Below are positions 53,301-61,873 of a DNA stretch of 64,000 nt, piece after piece (position 1 is the first letter of the stretch; the number at the start of each line of letters is the position of its first letter). Source of the DNA: Bacteroidaceae bacterium (GTDB lineage: Bacteria; Bacteroidota; Bacteroidia; Bacteroidales; Bacteroidaceae); the NCBI GenBank assembly GCA_017408685.1, contig JAFQUE010000094.1:1-64000 (forward strand). Reading direction: 5' to 3'. Position numbers and translations under genes: made by a program. The notes beneath the pieces are model-generated. The model searched no databases and was not told where the DNA came from. It worked only from the letters and a program-made list of their open reading frames with translations.

Positions 53301-53674
53301 TTGTCAAGCATTGCGCTGTAAAGCAGAATCTTCATCTGCGCCTTAGACATTTCGGCAACGCTCTTGACATTCCATGGGTTATTCTTGAAGAAGTGCTGGA
53401 ATGCCACGTCATCGGCAATGAAAAGAGTTTTACTACCTGTGTGTGCAAGCGTTTCCCTCTCTCCAAGACTGTCGATGAGTTCGACGAAGTTTTTGTAGGT
53501 GTGACCCGACGAACCTTCGTTAAGGAAATCATAGATACTTGCGCCCAACCATTCCGGTTCCCTGTCGTCATAGAAATATTCATCTTCACATGAGACAAAC
53601 GAACCGCCTGCAAGAAGCATGCACATCACATAAAGCGATGCTTTGCCGAATTTACTTAAACGGTGCTTAAACAT
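50360..53674 (-). CDS. Large FAS1 (fasciclin) domain lipoprotein
   Basis: This 1104-residue protein heads the operon. The lipoprotein signal ends at C29 (SFVSCEDE), and the acidic start suggests surface exposure. At least three FAS1-type segments are visible: near 40-280 (LFIADDVAFQHFFKNN), near 370-500 (MFVPKDDVMFDYFVNG and VIANNGVIYLMNTVFG) and near 840-1000 (YTVYVPSNEAVKEQI and SVIHSIDNVLLHEGL). A fourth is possible around 520-720 (YSFIVPDDTAFVYYD). The rest is a C-terminal beta segment rich in Asp and Glu. FAS1 repeats elsewhere mediate protein or glycan contacts. As first gene of a SusCD operon it is a candidate ligand-capturing surface protein. The start at 53674 has no Shine-Dalgarno, as is usual in this group. 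Confidence 0.88.
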   Translation of the reverse strand: MFKHRLSKFGKASLYVMCMLLAGGSFVSCEDEYFYDDREPEWLGASIYDFLNEGSSGHTYKNFVELIDSLGERETLAHTGSKTLFIADDVAFQHFFKNNPWNVKSVAEMSKAQMKILLYSAMLDNAMLLDMLSSDGPDVSNEGKRLRRETSVSDIDTIELTDKRPLYNKFWDARYGTGSKKIRLAKDGSKPMMVHFLPDYLKNNDIKPSDMNVLFKKSDGTQAKTYAEGEAFVFGNKLVTSDIPMDGFSDDNMTIVCKNGYLYRLDSVLLPPSNMAEELRRREDTKVFSYMLDRFCIPEYNARLSQDFNAYYGTNDSIFCLRYIDGAGSNFNDEVKLKTWYIMLDEVDAAPAADELLKFDPGRNDINDGTSGAGADMAAMFVPKDDVMFDYFVNGPGVFLLQNFAPHVEVVAGDGYESLIRALNCVPENNVAEFVNNLMHESFAGSVPSKFTKVVNDAKDEMGLAPEHVDECVIANNGVIYLMNTVFGPQSFEAVSAPLLFFANMSIMNQVNIALKYDYYLLAMKSVYSFIVPDDTAFVYYDPASKVLEKTEPTAYVYHYNSENPKNNTSSKQLWYEEYKYNKGTYELEGTPITTGEAALGSGEHRTRMTDLMEYLIVVHDEGDGIILPDGTPNNKKYHQTKGYGTIKVDTSNPDRIKFWGGEQLENGADIVAAATYPQKNGYTFCTVPEEGFSGIPTPPTRSVHSYVIDEAQDESHPFHEFGNLCVPAGVGEFEAVMLQLFPEEVSNVTSRGKLYSDSTKLYSIFYTKKNCVVSSNGVENDDYTAAKKTNEINNLVSFFNTYHYTVYVPSNEAVKEQIDSGLPQWEDILETAKVAPKKAAAQMRLLNSFLRYHFQDNSVYVDAVPFSMPLPGGGSKSEANFSTAVVNPKTSRFYETTVTTVDGTLQITDQLGRTAKVNKASGAEHETWNIMARDIEYETKTVQGTKTPNTIKTSSFSVIHSIDNVLLHEGLFGFDGRYCRYANDGELVDEMDIEHGDKTVAHRVANCGKAQIADANGAMKSVRLAYLMRELSEGEEGYDSKYTREAYVLDENGQKILITNEGFLVKVSTDDDVITYEYAVDENNVRLRIDESGNICKENESAK

Positions 53675-53754
53675 AAGTACAAAATTTATTAATTATTATT
53701 TTTCATTTTTTTAAGCATATCACGCCAGGGCATAAAATACCCTTTGGTAATGTG

Positions 53755-53826
53755 CAAAAATAAGACTTTTAAATAATATTTCGCACAAAACCGATTTTTT
53801 TTTCACCTCTGCACCGATTTTTTCAC
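53755..53826 (-). promoter_or_regulatory. Promoter region of the FAS1/SusCD operon with direct repeats
   Basis: On the minus strand TATTTTTG at 53755-53762 fits the -7 box, 80 nt before the ATG at 53674. Just upstream of the expected -33 place lie two direct repeats, ccgattttttttttcac-like at 53791-53805 and ccgattttttcac at 53814-53826, with starts 23 bp apart. The position and spacing suit paired regulator binding, which is an inference. Confidence 0.5.
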
Positions 53827-53837
53827 TTTTTAACAGA

Positions 53838-53883
53838 AAAAAATCTCTTCTCGGGCTAACAAATGCCAAAGAAGAGATTTTTT
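53838..53883. terminator. Terminator after the beta-propeller lipoprotein gene
   Basis: Fourteen-base-pair arms (53838-53851 and 53870-53883) enclose an 18-nt loop, with A-rich and T-rich ends (aaaaaatctcttct and agaagagatttttt). On the minus strand it follows the stop at 53920 by about 37 nt and ends in a T-run. It isolates the FAS1/SusCD operon from the gene upstream. Confidence 0.75.
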
Positions 53884-53919
53884 GCGAATTTTATTTATTT
53901 AACAATAGAGTGTTAAATT

Positions 53920-55422
53920 TCACTTTGCATTTGACGAATATTTAACACTTACCGGTTCACCTTTGACCACCTCGGCAAACTCTTGCGGAGTAATGGATAC
54001 GGGCTCAATCATGAACTCAGGAACATTGTATGAGCGGTCGAAGAAATCATAATGACCGGATGTTCTTTGCGGCAATACAAACGCCTTGTCACTTGAACCG
54101 TCTGCATTCACATGAGCCAGGTATAGACGGCTGTAATTGTTCTCCTTGCGGCGGCTTGCAAAAAGAATCCAGCGCCCGTTGCTGCTCCATGAGTGATAAC
54201 TCTCGGCAAACGGCGAATTCGCCTTCTCAAGCGGCCAATACGTGCCGTCCTCAAGACTCAGGAGATAGAGGTCGGCGTCCTTGTGCCATATATGGAAACA
54301 GCCATATTCGCCCAATGCAAAAAGCAGGAACTTTCCGCATGGCGACACACGCGGGAATGTGGCGCTCTTACCCAATGCCGTGGCAAGGAACACCGTATCT
54401 ACATTCCCAAAGGTACCGGTCACGGGATTCCAGGAACGGCGCACAATGTCGTATTTTATATCTTTATACCCCTCTACCAACTGGGTAACACGGGTCTTTG
54501 AAGGGTCGTCACACTCAACGTCGGCAACACAATAATAGAGTGTTTCCCCATCGGGTGACCAGGTCGGGAACACCTCAAGGGCATTGGGGTCGGACGCAAC
54601 CTTCGTAACAGTCTCGGCAACCGGATTATACACGATAATATCGCTCAGGGTATCCTGAACCTCAACCTTATTGGCATGCCTGGTATGAAAAACCTGACCT
54701 GTTGTATTGACAGAGTAAGCAACCAGGTCATACTTGGGATTGAACGACGGATATACACCTGCCGATATGGTTGAATCACACTTCATGTTCACCTTCTTCA
54801 TCTCGCCGTTATGTACAAAAACCGTTCCTCCCAGAGTCTGACGCACATGGAACTGCATATTGTCGGTCCTGTAGTTCTTGTATGCATGACAATTTATACA
54901 CTGGCCATTAGGTTCCGCATTGATCATCTGGTTGCTGAAGATGACATCCTCGTCGTAGTTGGAGAGGGCACGCTGGTTTATCGTCAGTTTCTCGTATGCG
55001 ACATAAGAGGGCGGTATCAAACGGTAGGATATGTAAGGGTCGACCTCGTCCTCAGAGACAATGAAGACAAAAGTGTTGTACTTTCTCCAGCCACCCGCCA
55101 CCCTGGCAAAGACATCAATTTTTATACTGTCGCCCTTTGCCTCGGCCAGAAGTCCGTTCCACTCGTCCATGGAGAGGGCCACTTCGCTACCGGCAACCAC
55201 GGTTTCTTTATCGCCGACCTTGAACGACGTTACATAATCCTCGGCTTCATTCTCAATCCTGAATGTCAACGGAGCAATATTGCATGGTATTGTCACATTC
55301 GTGTATTCGGGGAAAACAGCAGGCAGTGCATTTACCGTTTCATATTCCCGCGGTACCTGCGTAGAACAGGCCACGACGGCAAGCAGAGACAACAACGGAA
55401 TATATCGGAATATATTTCTCAT
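53920..55422 (-). CDS. Beta-propeller (TolB/PD40-like) lipoprotein with CxxCH haem motif
   Basis: This 500-residue protein has a lipoprotein signal (LLAVVAC, C19). An N-terminal beta domain (about 35-130) is followed by a c-type haem motif CINCH at residues 175-179 in NGQCINCHAYKNY. The C-terminal two thirds (about 200-480) contains WD40/PD40-like blades of TolB type: YPSFNPKYDLVAYSVN, VFPTWSPDGETLYY, TFPRVSPCGKFLLF and YHSWSSNGRWILFASRR. A covalently bound haem would require cytochrome c maturation. The combination suggests an exported redox or sensor protein. The gene begins 11 nt after the polytopic membrane protein gene, so the two are cotranscribed and probably work together. From memory, relatives occur as the same pair in Bacteroides. 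Confidence 0.85.
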   Translation of the reverse strand: MRNIFRYIPLLSLLAVVACSTQVPREYETVNALPAVFPEYTNVTIPCNIAPLTFRIENEAEDYVTSFKVGDKETVVAGSEVALSMDEWNGLLAEAKGDSIKIDVFARVAGGWRKYNTFVFIVSEDEVDPYISYRLIPPSYVAYEKLTINQRALSNYDEDVIFSNQMINAEPNGQCINCHAYKNYRTDNMQFHVRQTLGGTVFVHNGEMKKVNMKCDSTISAGVYPSFNPKYDLVAYSVNTTGQVFHTRHANKVEVQDTLSDIIVYNPVAETVTKVASDPNALEVFPTWSPDGETLYYCVADVECDDPSKTRVTQLVEGYKDIKYDIVRRSWNPVTGTFGNVDTVFLATALGKSATFPRVSPCGKFLLFALGEYGCFHIWHKDADLYLLSLEDGTYWPLEKANSPFAESYHSWSSNGRWILFASRRKENNYSRLYLAHVNADGSSDKAFVLPQRTSGHYDFFDRSYNVPEFMIEPVSITPQEFAEVVKGEPVSVKYSSNAK

Positions 55423-55433
55423 GATAACAGCGA

Positions 55434-57569
55434 TTAATAAGTCTTTATTTTCTTCACGAAGAAGTAGTAATAGTAATACGTGTTTCCGAACTCCTCTTTA
55501 AGGATGGTTGCCAACTGGGCATTCATCCGGGACTCGGACATATCGGGATATTTCTTGCTGATGACATCCCTGTTTGTGGCCACCGCACGCTGGAACGCAT
55601 TGAAACGCGATTCGGTTCCGCCGGGCGCACGTGACACTATTTTGCCGAGGAATGCATCGCCCACCTGCACAGTCTGCCCTTTATCAAGGAGCAGGAATAG
55701 CAGCAACGCCTCCTGGTAGTGTACAGGCAGATACTTGACCGCATTGCCGGCTTTTAAATCGACGCCCTTCATATGGTTGGCAAGATACATGTCGAACAGT
55801 TGCAGAAAGCGTTTCGAGTCCTTTTTTATAAGCGCCATTGTCATAGATGTCTCAAGATAAGGGTGCGACACTTCGCCCACGTTTTCCTGCGCTGCCTTAA
55901 GCGCCTCGATGTCACCGGCCTCAAAAGCGTCGCGCAAAGCAAGGAGATTCTCAGTGCCTATACTCTGCCGCAACCCGAGCGCGTCCATCGTCGAGGTAAG
56001 GTGCACTTCCACACCCTCGTCCACACCAAGGACATCGTTATAGCACGCAAAGGACAAGGGCATTGCAAATGATGGTTCCCGTGCTATAAGTTCCGGATTA
56101 TCGATATACTTCTCAAGTTCCTGCGCCCAACCTTTGTTGAAAAGGGTACTCTTGAGTATTCTTGTGTACCTGCCGGCAAGTTTGTACTCGCCCGAGAGCA
56201 ACATAGAGCGTGCGGCATTCTTCAGATACTCTACCCTCCAGCCATACTCTACCGAGTTCTCCACGCACCACCGGTAACAATAGTTGAATTTACCATAATT
56301 GTAATAGATGGAACTGCCGTCGGTGTGAGTCATATGCACAGAAATGGGAGATACCGGGAGCAAACCGCCATCGGGGTAAGCAAACATCTCTTGACCGAGT
56401 TTTCCCATGTTTACCAACGCCAGATTCTTGTTCAGGACTATCTGACGGGTAGGTTCATCAGTATCTTTCGCATATTCGGCCACTGCCGCCCAATCTTCAT
56501 CCCACATTGCAACCATCTGTTTGTTCTCAATGCGGAAGTTTGTGTCCCTGTACCAGAAACACGCCATCACAATGAGCGAGAACAAAAGTGCCGAGCAATT
56601 TACGGCGCCGGACATCCTTGCCGGGAATGTACTGCGCCCACGAAAGGCGGGAGAGATTACAGCAAGGAGCATTGAAAGCAGAAGAAGGCACAACGGCAAC
56701 CAGTAAAGACATATACACTGCCAAACCGACTCGGATTCATACACCACGTTTGCCACATACTTTTCGCTCCATTGAGTCACAGGCACTCCTACTGTATATA
56801 TAAGGTCCTTGGCCACAAGATTGTAACAACCGTAATAGAAACGCGGGACAAAAATTACCAGAACGAATGCAAAAAGCAAAGCAATGGAGGGCAATAACAG
56901 ACTCTTTTTCTCCTGCACGGCAAGCATAATCCCGAAGAGCGCCATGAGCAGGGAAGAGACCAAGGCATAGACACCCATGAACGGATAACCCGCTACCACC
57001 CACACAACCGGCAGCAGAAAGCGCACAACCGCGCCGGATTTCCTGTAGGCCCACATTCCAAGCAATGTCAGCAGTGTTGCCAGAAGGGCCATATAATAAT
57101 ACCCGGGCATTTTCAGATAGAACAGCCAATATCCAAGTTGCGTATTGGAGGCGACAAGCGCCACTACCGGGACAAGCGCCAACAGCGAATAGTTCACGGG
57201 AATCACAAACACCTTGCGCGTGAGCCAATATACAAGGAAAAGCAATGCCACATAAATTGCCGCGCCCAAAGCCGGATAATGGAAGAACTGTATGAAGAAA
57301 CAGCCAAGATAGGAGAGCATGCCAGCAGGCACCGCCAGCATTCCCTCAAAGAAAGTGCTGTCGAACAGGAACAGAGACATTGAAGCACTCCTCTTCAGCA
57401 ATGCCGACTCATAGAAAGCCAACACCGCCCACAGAGCAATGAAGAAAAGCGGTACTGCAAACTTCTGCAGGAACGGCAGAACACGGACAAATGGCGAAGG
57501 GGTCTTTGCCATAACATCTCCGTGCACTTTATGGATTGTGCCCTTATTGTTTTTAGTGGTTCTTGTCAT
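55434..57569 (-). CDS. Polytopic membrane protein with C-terminal helical domain (DUF6057-like)
   Basis: This 711-residue protein has an N-terminal hydrophobic half with about ten membrane segments (from FVRVLPFLQKFAVPLFFIAL near 30 through about 340) and a soluble C-terminal half (about 370-711) rich in helical repeat-like sequences (for example YLKNAARSMLLSGEYKLAGR). I assign it to DUF6057 from memory; the function of that family is unknown. The start at 57569 (MTRTTKNNKGTIHKV) lies 22 nt after the aroC stop; an in-frame ATG 78 nt upstream would overlap aroC. Downstream is the CxxCH propeller protein, 11 nt away. The pair may form a membrane complex. Confidence 0.8.
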   Translation of the reverse strand: MTRTTKNNKGTIHKVHGDVMAKTPSPFVRVLPFLQKFAVPLFFIALWAVLAFYESALLKRSASMSLFLFDSTFFEGMLAVPAGMLSYLGCFFIQFFHYPALGAAIYVALLFLVYWLTRKVFVIPVNYSLLALVPVVALVASNTQLGYWLFYLKMPGYYYMALLATLLTLLGMWAYRKSGAVVRFLLPVVWVVAGYPFMGVYALVSSLLMALFGIMLAVQEKKSLLLPSIALLFAFVLVIFVPRFYYGCYNLVAKDLIYTVGVPVTQWSEKYVANVVYESESVWQCICLYWLPLCLLLLSMLLAVISPAFRGRSTFPARMSGAVNCSALLFSLIVMACFWYRDTNFRIENKQMVAMWDEDWAAVAEYAKDTDEPTRQIVLNKNLALVNMGKLGQEMFAYPDGGLLPVSPISVHMTHTDGSSIYYNYGKFNYCYRWCVENSVEYGWRVEYLKNAARSMLLSGEYKLAGRYTRILKSTLFNKGWAQELEKYIDNPELIAREPSFAMPLSFACYNDVLGVDEGVEVHLTSTMDALGLRQSIGTENLLALRDAFEAGDIEALKAAQENVGEVSHPYLETSMTMALIKKDSKRFLQLFDMYLANHMKGVDLKAGNAVKYLPVHYQEALLLFLLLDKGQTVQVGDAFLGKIVSRAPGGTESRFNAFQRAVATNRDVISKKYPDMSESRMNAQLATILKEEFGNTYYYYYFFVKKIKTY

Positions 57570-57591
57570 GATTTGTTTGTGGTCTTTTATG

Positions 57592-58674
57592 TTATACAAA
57601 GAGCCGGTCCTTTGCCCTGGCAAGCATATAATGGTCAAGAACAACAAGTGCGGCCATAGCCTCGACTACAGGCACGGCGCGCGGTACCACACATGGGTCG
57701 TGACGTCCACGTGCCAACAGGGTCGTGTCCTCACCGTTACGGGTTACCGTCTGCTGCTCCTTCAGAAGCGTTGCCACCGGTTTGAATGCCACGCGGAAGA
57801 AGATGTCATTGCCATTGGATATTCCACCCTGAATTCCACCGCTGTTATTGGTTCTTGTGGCAATTGCGCCATCGTTATTGTAAAAAAGGTCGTTCTGTTG
57901 CGAACCACGCCCGGCAGCAGAGGCAAAACCATTGCCATATTCAAAACCTTTTGCTGCATTTATGGAAAGCATGGCATGGGCAAGCGATGATGTCAGTTTG
58001 CCATAGAGTGGTTCACCCAACCCCAACGGAGCACCCTTTACCACGCATGTCACTACCCCGCCAACGGTGTCGCCTTCGCGTTTCACCTCCATTATGAGGC
58101 GCTCCATTTCGGCAGCCTTAACGGCATGCGGACAACGGACAGCGTTGGTCTCGATTAAAGAGAGGTCATAAGCGGTGTAGTCCCCCTCGAGCACAATGGT
58201 GCCGACCTGTGAGGTAAAAGCCTGTACAGAGATTCCCAACTGTTTCAGTGCCAGTTTGGCAAGAGCACCTGCACATACCCTCACGGCTGTCTCACGTGCC
58301 GAGGAGCGGCCGCCGCCACGATGGTCGCGGACACCATATTTGCAATCGTAAACATAATCGGCATGCGAAGGACGGTATGCGTCGCGCAAATTCTCATAAT
58401 CGCCGCTACGGTTGTTGCTGTTCGCTATAACAAACGCTATGGGAGTACCGGTGGAACGCCCCTCAAAAATACCGGAAAGGAACTGTACCTCATCCGACTC
58501 ATTACGCTGCGTTGTTATTGCACTCTGCCCCGGACGACGACGTTGCATTTCGCTACGTATAAAATCCTCATCGATGACTACCCCGGCGGGGAAACCATCG
58601 AGAACACCCCCGATTGCCGCACCGTGCGACTCGCCGAAGGTTGTAAGGCGAAGCAGTTGACCGAAACTGTTCAT
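57592..58674 (-). CDS. aroC: Chorismate synthase
   Basis: This 360-residue enzyme makes chorismate from 5-enolpyruvylshikimate 3-phosphate, using reduced flavin. The three family signatures are visible: [21 protein letters not shown] at the N-terminus, [25 protein letters not shown] (about 105-130), and [20 protein letters not shown] (about 285-305). Length is normal. It lies 15 nt downstream of slyD and 22 nt upstream of the DUF6057-like gene, so the four genes form one transcription unit. It is a housekeeping gene of the shikimate pathway and unrelated in function to its neighbours. Confidence 0.96.
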   Translation of the reverse strand: MNSFGQLLRLTTFGESHGAAIGGVLDGFPAGVVIDEDFIRSEMQRRRPGQSAITTQRNESDEVQFLSGIFEGRSTGTPIAFVIANSNNRSGDYENLRDAYRPSHADYVYDCKYGVRDHRGGGRSSARETAVRVCAGALAKLALKQLGISVQAFTSQVGTIVLEGDYTAYDLSLIETNAVRCPHAVKAAEMERLIMEVKREGDTVGGVVTCVVKGAPLGLGEPLYGKLTSSLAHAMLSINAAKGFEYGNGFASAAGRGSQQNDLFYNNDGAIATRTNNSGGIQGGISNGNDIFFRVAFKPVATLLKEQQTVTRNGEDTTLLARGRHDPCVVPRAVPVVEAMAALVVLDHYMLARAKDRLFV

Positions 58675-58689
58675 ATCACTATAGCGGAA

Positions 58690-59262
58690 TCAATGGTTGC
58701 AACCACCCTCGCATCCACCGTCGCCGCAACCGCCATTGCAACCGCTGCAACCGCCGCCGCAACTGCAGGAAGCCTTCAGGGAGTCATAGAATTTCTTGAG
58801 TTCAGACTCCTTTGCTGCACGGGCCTCAACCACACTGCCGACAAACTGCAGGTCGCAACCGGCAAGCGGATGATTGAAGTCCATTACAACCTTTACGGGA
58901 GTAACTTCCTTCACTGTTCCAAGGATGGGAGAACCGTCGGCGCGCATCATCTCAACCACATTGCCTTCGTATATGTGTGCCGAGTCGAACTTGCCGTCAA
59001 TTGTGAACACCTCGCGGTCGAAATCCTGAACATGGTCGGGGTCATACTCGCCATATGCATTGGCAAAAGGAATGGTAAAATCAAAAGTATCGCCCTTCTT
59101 CAGGTCCTTGAGGTTCTCTTCAAAGGCGTCGAGAGTGTAACCTACACCTGTAAGAAAGGCAAAAGGTTGTTCGAGGGTTGTCTTCTCAACCTCCTCGCAC
59201 TCTTCGCCACGATGTGAATAGAGCGTGTACTCAACACGCAGGTATCTGTTTGTAATTTCCAT
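58690..59262 (-). CDS. slyD: SlyD-type FKBP peptidyl-prolyl isomerase
   Basis: This 190-residue cytoplasmic isomerase and metallochaperone has the SlyD arrangement: a split FKBP domain (about 1-75 and 125-150) with an insert-in-flap domain between (about 76-125). The C-terminal tail (about 160-190) contains seven cysteines in a Gly-rich context and ends in His, as in SlyD proteins that bind nickel, zinc or copper. Family motifs are FLTGVGYTLDAFEENL and DFNHPLAGCDLQFVGSV. It is the first gene of the operon with aroC; a TATCTTTG box at 59299-59306 probably provides its promoter. Confidence 0.93.
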   Translation of the reverse strand: MEITNRYLRVEYTLYSHRGEECEEVEKTTLEQPFAFLTGVGYTLDAFEENLKDLKKGDTFDFTIPFANAYGEYDPDHVQDFDREVFTIDGKFDSAHIYEGNVVEMMRADGSPILGTVKEVTPVKVVMDFNHPLAGCDLQFVGSVVEARAAKESELKKFYDSLKASCSCGGGCSGCNGGCGDGGCEGGCNH

Positions 59263-59298
59263 TTTTGTATCGGTTATTATTTGTTAATATCAATTCTG

Positions 59299-59306
59299 CA
59301 AAGATA
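59299..59306 (-). promoter_or_regulatory. Probable -7 box for slyD
   Basis: TATCTTTG on the minus strand, 37 nt upstream of the slyD start, matches the -7 consensus. No TTTG was seen at the expected distance further upstream. Confidence 0.5.
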
Positions 59307-59464
59307 GTAATTGTTACCAAAAAACATTAATGGAGTAATAAAAAAATAGGCAAACAGACATTATAAATGAATCTTTTTAACTAATGACGGAAAAAAATAT
59401 TCAAAAATTCTTTTCTTTGACAGAAGTTGTTAACTTCGCGGAAACAATATCAAAACACAAAGAG

Positions 59465-60751
59465 ATGAAAGTACTGAAACCATTTATAATGCTCATTACA
59501 ACCATGCTATTTATGTCATGCGGCACCGAGAAACCCGTTTTCATAACAACCGACGGCACACAGTTCCTTTGCGGCGAGAAACCATACAGGTACATAGGTA
59601 CAAACCTGTGGTATGCGAGCATACTCGCCTCAACCGGTGAGGGCGGCGACAGGGAAAGGTTCTGCAAGGAACTCGACAACCTGAAGAGCATTGGCGTAAC
59701 CAACTTGAGAATTGTCGCCGGCCCCGACGCCGGCAGCGACCTTGCCAACCCTGCAAAACCATACCTGCAGATTTCACCGGGTGTACTCAACGACACAATT
59801 CTGCAGGGGCTGGACTTTGCCATTGCCGAACTTGAAAAGCGAGGCATGACTGCAGTAATTTATCTCAACAATGCATGGGACTGGAGCGGAGGTTTCGGGT
59901 TCTACCTGAAGGAGTGCGGCTATGGCGACTCGCCAAACACCAACGAAGATGGAGGATACAACCGCTATGTTGACTACTGTGCAAACTTCGCTCGCGAGCC
60001 GAAAGCACTTGAAATGTACTATGACTACATAAAGAGCATTGTATCGCGCACAAACAGCATAACCGGGCGGGCCTACAAGAATGAACCTGCAATAATGTCG
60101 TGGCAGTTGTGCAACGAACCACGCGCCTTCTCAAAGGAGAACAAGGAACTTTTCGCGGAGTGGATAGCAAAGGCCGCCGCATTGATAAAAAGCATTGACA
60201 GCAACCATCTTGTATCGACAGGCAGCGAAGGTTACATAGGTTGCGAAGTGGACGCGGAACTTTGCGAACGCATACATGCTGACAAGAACATCGACTACCT
60301 TACAATACACATATGGCCGGTGAATTGGGGTTGGGCTCCACGTTCCAACCCCGACAGCGGTATTGAGAACGCCTGCATGGAGAGCGGAAAGTACATCGAC
60401 GAGCACATTGCAATGGCAAAGAGGATAGACAAACCTTTGGTAATAGAGGAGTTCGGATTCTCGCGCAAGGGCAATGTCTCGGGCGTTGACATAACGACAG
60501 AGAGTCGCGACATCTTCTACTCGTTCATATTTGAGCAGGTAAAGAAGAGCGCCGACGAGAACGGCCCGATTGCAGGCTGCAACTTCTGGGGCTGGGGCGG
60601 CAGCGGACGCCCGCGTGACCTTGTATGGCAACCGGGCGATGACTACCTGTGCGACCCCCCGCACGAACCGCAGGGCTGGTACTCGGTATTCGACTGCGAC
60701 ACAACCACAATTGACATTATAAAGAAGTATTCACAAGAGATAAACAGATAA
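59465..60751 (+). CDS. GH5 family mannanase-like lipoprotein
   Basis: This 428-residue glycoside hydrolase has a lipoprotein signal (LFMSC, C19). The catalytic residues of family GH5 are visible: the acid/base Glu218 in QLCNEPRAF and the nucleophile in VIEEFGF (Glu328 or Glu329). Phrases such as NLWYASILAS, NAWDWSGGFGFYLK and GCNFWGWGGSGRP fit the mannanase subfamily GH5_7, which cuts beta-1,4-mannan. The frame is open upstream to 59384; the start at 59465 (MKVLKPFIMLITT) gives a normal lipoprotein N-terminus. The sugar kinase and GH92 mannosidase genes follow at once, which supports mannan degradation. Confidence 0.92.
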   Translation: MKVLKPFIMLITTMLFMSCGTEKPVFITTDGTQFLCGEKPYRYIGTNLWYASILASTGEGGDRERFCKELDNLKSIGVTNLRIVAGPDAGSDLANPAKPYLQISPGVLNDTILQGLDFAIAELEKRGMTAVIYLNNAWDWSGGFGFYLKECGYGDSPNTNEDGGYNRYVDYCANFAREPKALEMYYDYIKSIVSRTNSITGRAYKNEPAIMSWQLCNEPRAFSKENKELFAEWIAKAAALIKSIDSNHLVSTGSEGYIGCEVDAELCERIHADKNIDYLTIHIWPVNWGWAPRSNPDSGIENACMESGKYIDEHIAMAKRIDKPLVIEEFGFSRKGNVSGVDITTESRDIFYSFIFEQVKKSADENGPIAGCNFWGWGGSGRPRDLVWQPGDDYLCDPPHEPQGWYSVFDCDTTTIDIIKKYSQEINR

Positions 60752-60766
60752 AAACTCATAACAACT

Positions 60767-61867
60767 ATGTACAAGAAAGACAACCGCATTGTAGCCACCC
60801 TTGACGCCGGTGGCACCAATTTTGTTTTCGGCGCCATGAGAGCCGGAGAATTCATCATTGAACCGGTCTCGGTACCTGCACAGTCGCACGACCTCGACCT
60901 TTGCCTGCAGAACATGGTAAACGGATTCCGCCAGGTATTCGACAAATTGGAAGAGAAACCTGTTGCCATCAGTTTCGCATTCCCCGGCCCTGCCGACTAC
61001 CCTAACGGGATTATCGGCGGTTACCTGCCCAACTTCCCATCATTCCGCGAGGGTGTGGCGCTGGGTGCATTCCTTGAGAAACAGTTCGGCGTGCCCGTGT
61101 TCATAAACAACGACGGCGACCTGTTCGCATACGGCGAGGCGCTCTGCGGTGTGCTTCCCGAAATAAACAACCGCCTGAAGGAACTCGGTTCCACAAAGCA
61201 GTACAAGAATCTCATCGGTTACACATTGGGTACCGGTTTCGGCATTGGCGTGGTGATTGACAACCGCCTGAACCGCGGTGACAACTCATGCGTGGAGACA
61301 TTCTGCCTGCGCCACAAGGAGATGCCTGAAGTCATTGTCGAGGAAGGCGTTGCCATACGTGCGGTAAAGAGGGTATATGGAGAAAAGAGCGGCAACCCCG
61401 ACCACGGGTTCACCCCGAAAGATATATGCGAGATTGCCGACGGCACACGCCAGGGCGACCGCGAGGCGGCAAAAGAGGCATTCGCTTCGCTTGGCAGGAT
61501 TGCCGGTGCTGCAATTTCAACAGCAGTCACAATCATCGACGGACTCGTTGTCATTGGCGGCGGTGTGTCGGCTGCAAGTCGCTGGATAATGCCTGCGCTG
61601 CTTGAGGAAATGCGCTCAAAACTGCACACTCTTGGCGGTGACGAGGTGGACCTTGTGCAGATGAAGGTATATGACCTTGAAAATCCCGATGAATTCGAAC
61701 TTTTTGCAAAGGGCGAAGTAAAGAAAGTGAAAGTCTACGGCGAAGAGAGGTATGTCGATTATGACAGTCAGAAGCGCGTGGGTATTGCAATATCAAAATT
61801 AGGTGCAAGCAAGGCAGTTTCAGTTGGAGCATATGCATTTGCCCTGAGCGAACTGGACAAAAGATAA
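60767..61867 (+). CDS. ROK family sugar kinase
   Basis: This 366-residue protein has the ROK/hexokinase fold: phosphate-binding LDAGGTNFVFGAMR (about 12-25), the catalytic INNDGDLFAYGEAL (about 108-121), and the nucleotide-binding GLVVIGGGVSAA near residue 260. It probably phosphorylates mannose or glucose released by the flanking hydrolases. Many ROK proteins carry a zinc motif CxCGxxGCxE; here the corresponding place reads SCVETFCLRHKE, so the motif is altered. Its position between mannanase and mannosidase genes suggests a mannokinase, which is an inference. No signal peptide; cytoplasmic. Confidence 0.88.
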   Translation: MYKKDNRIVATLDAGGTNFVFGAMRAGEFIIEPVSVPAQSHDLDLCLQNMVNGFRQVFDKLEEKPVAISFAFPGPADYPNGIIGGYLPNFPSFREGVALGAFLEKQFGVPVFINNDGDLFAYGEALCGVLPEINNRLKELGSTKQYKNLIGYTLGTGFGIGVVIDNRLNRGDNSCVETFCLRHKEMPEVIVEEGVAIRAVKRVYGEKSGNPDHGFTPKDICEIADGTRQGDREAAKEAFASLGRIAGAAISTAVTIIDGLVVIGGGVSAASRWIMPALLEEMRSKLHTLGGDEVDLVQMKVYDLENPDEFELFAKGEVKKVKVYGEERYVDYDSQKRVGIAISKLGASKAVSVGAYAFALSELDKR

Positions 61868-61873
61868 CAAGTT

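Noticed and set aside
58321..59217. Plus-strand open frame of about 298 codons
   Set aside because: Antisense to aroC and slyD; its Ala/Thr-rich middle is the reverse reading of the Cys/Gly-rich SlyD tail.
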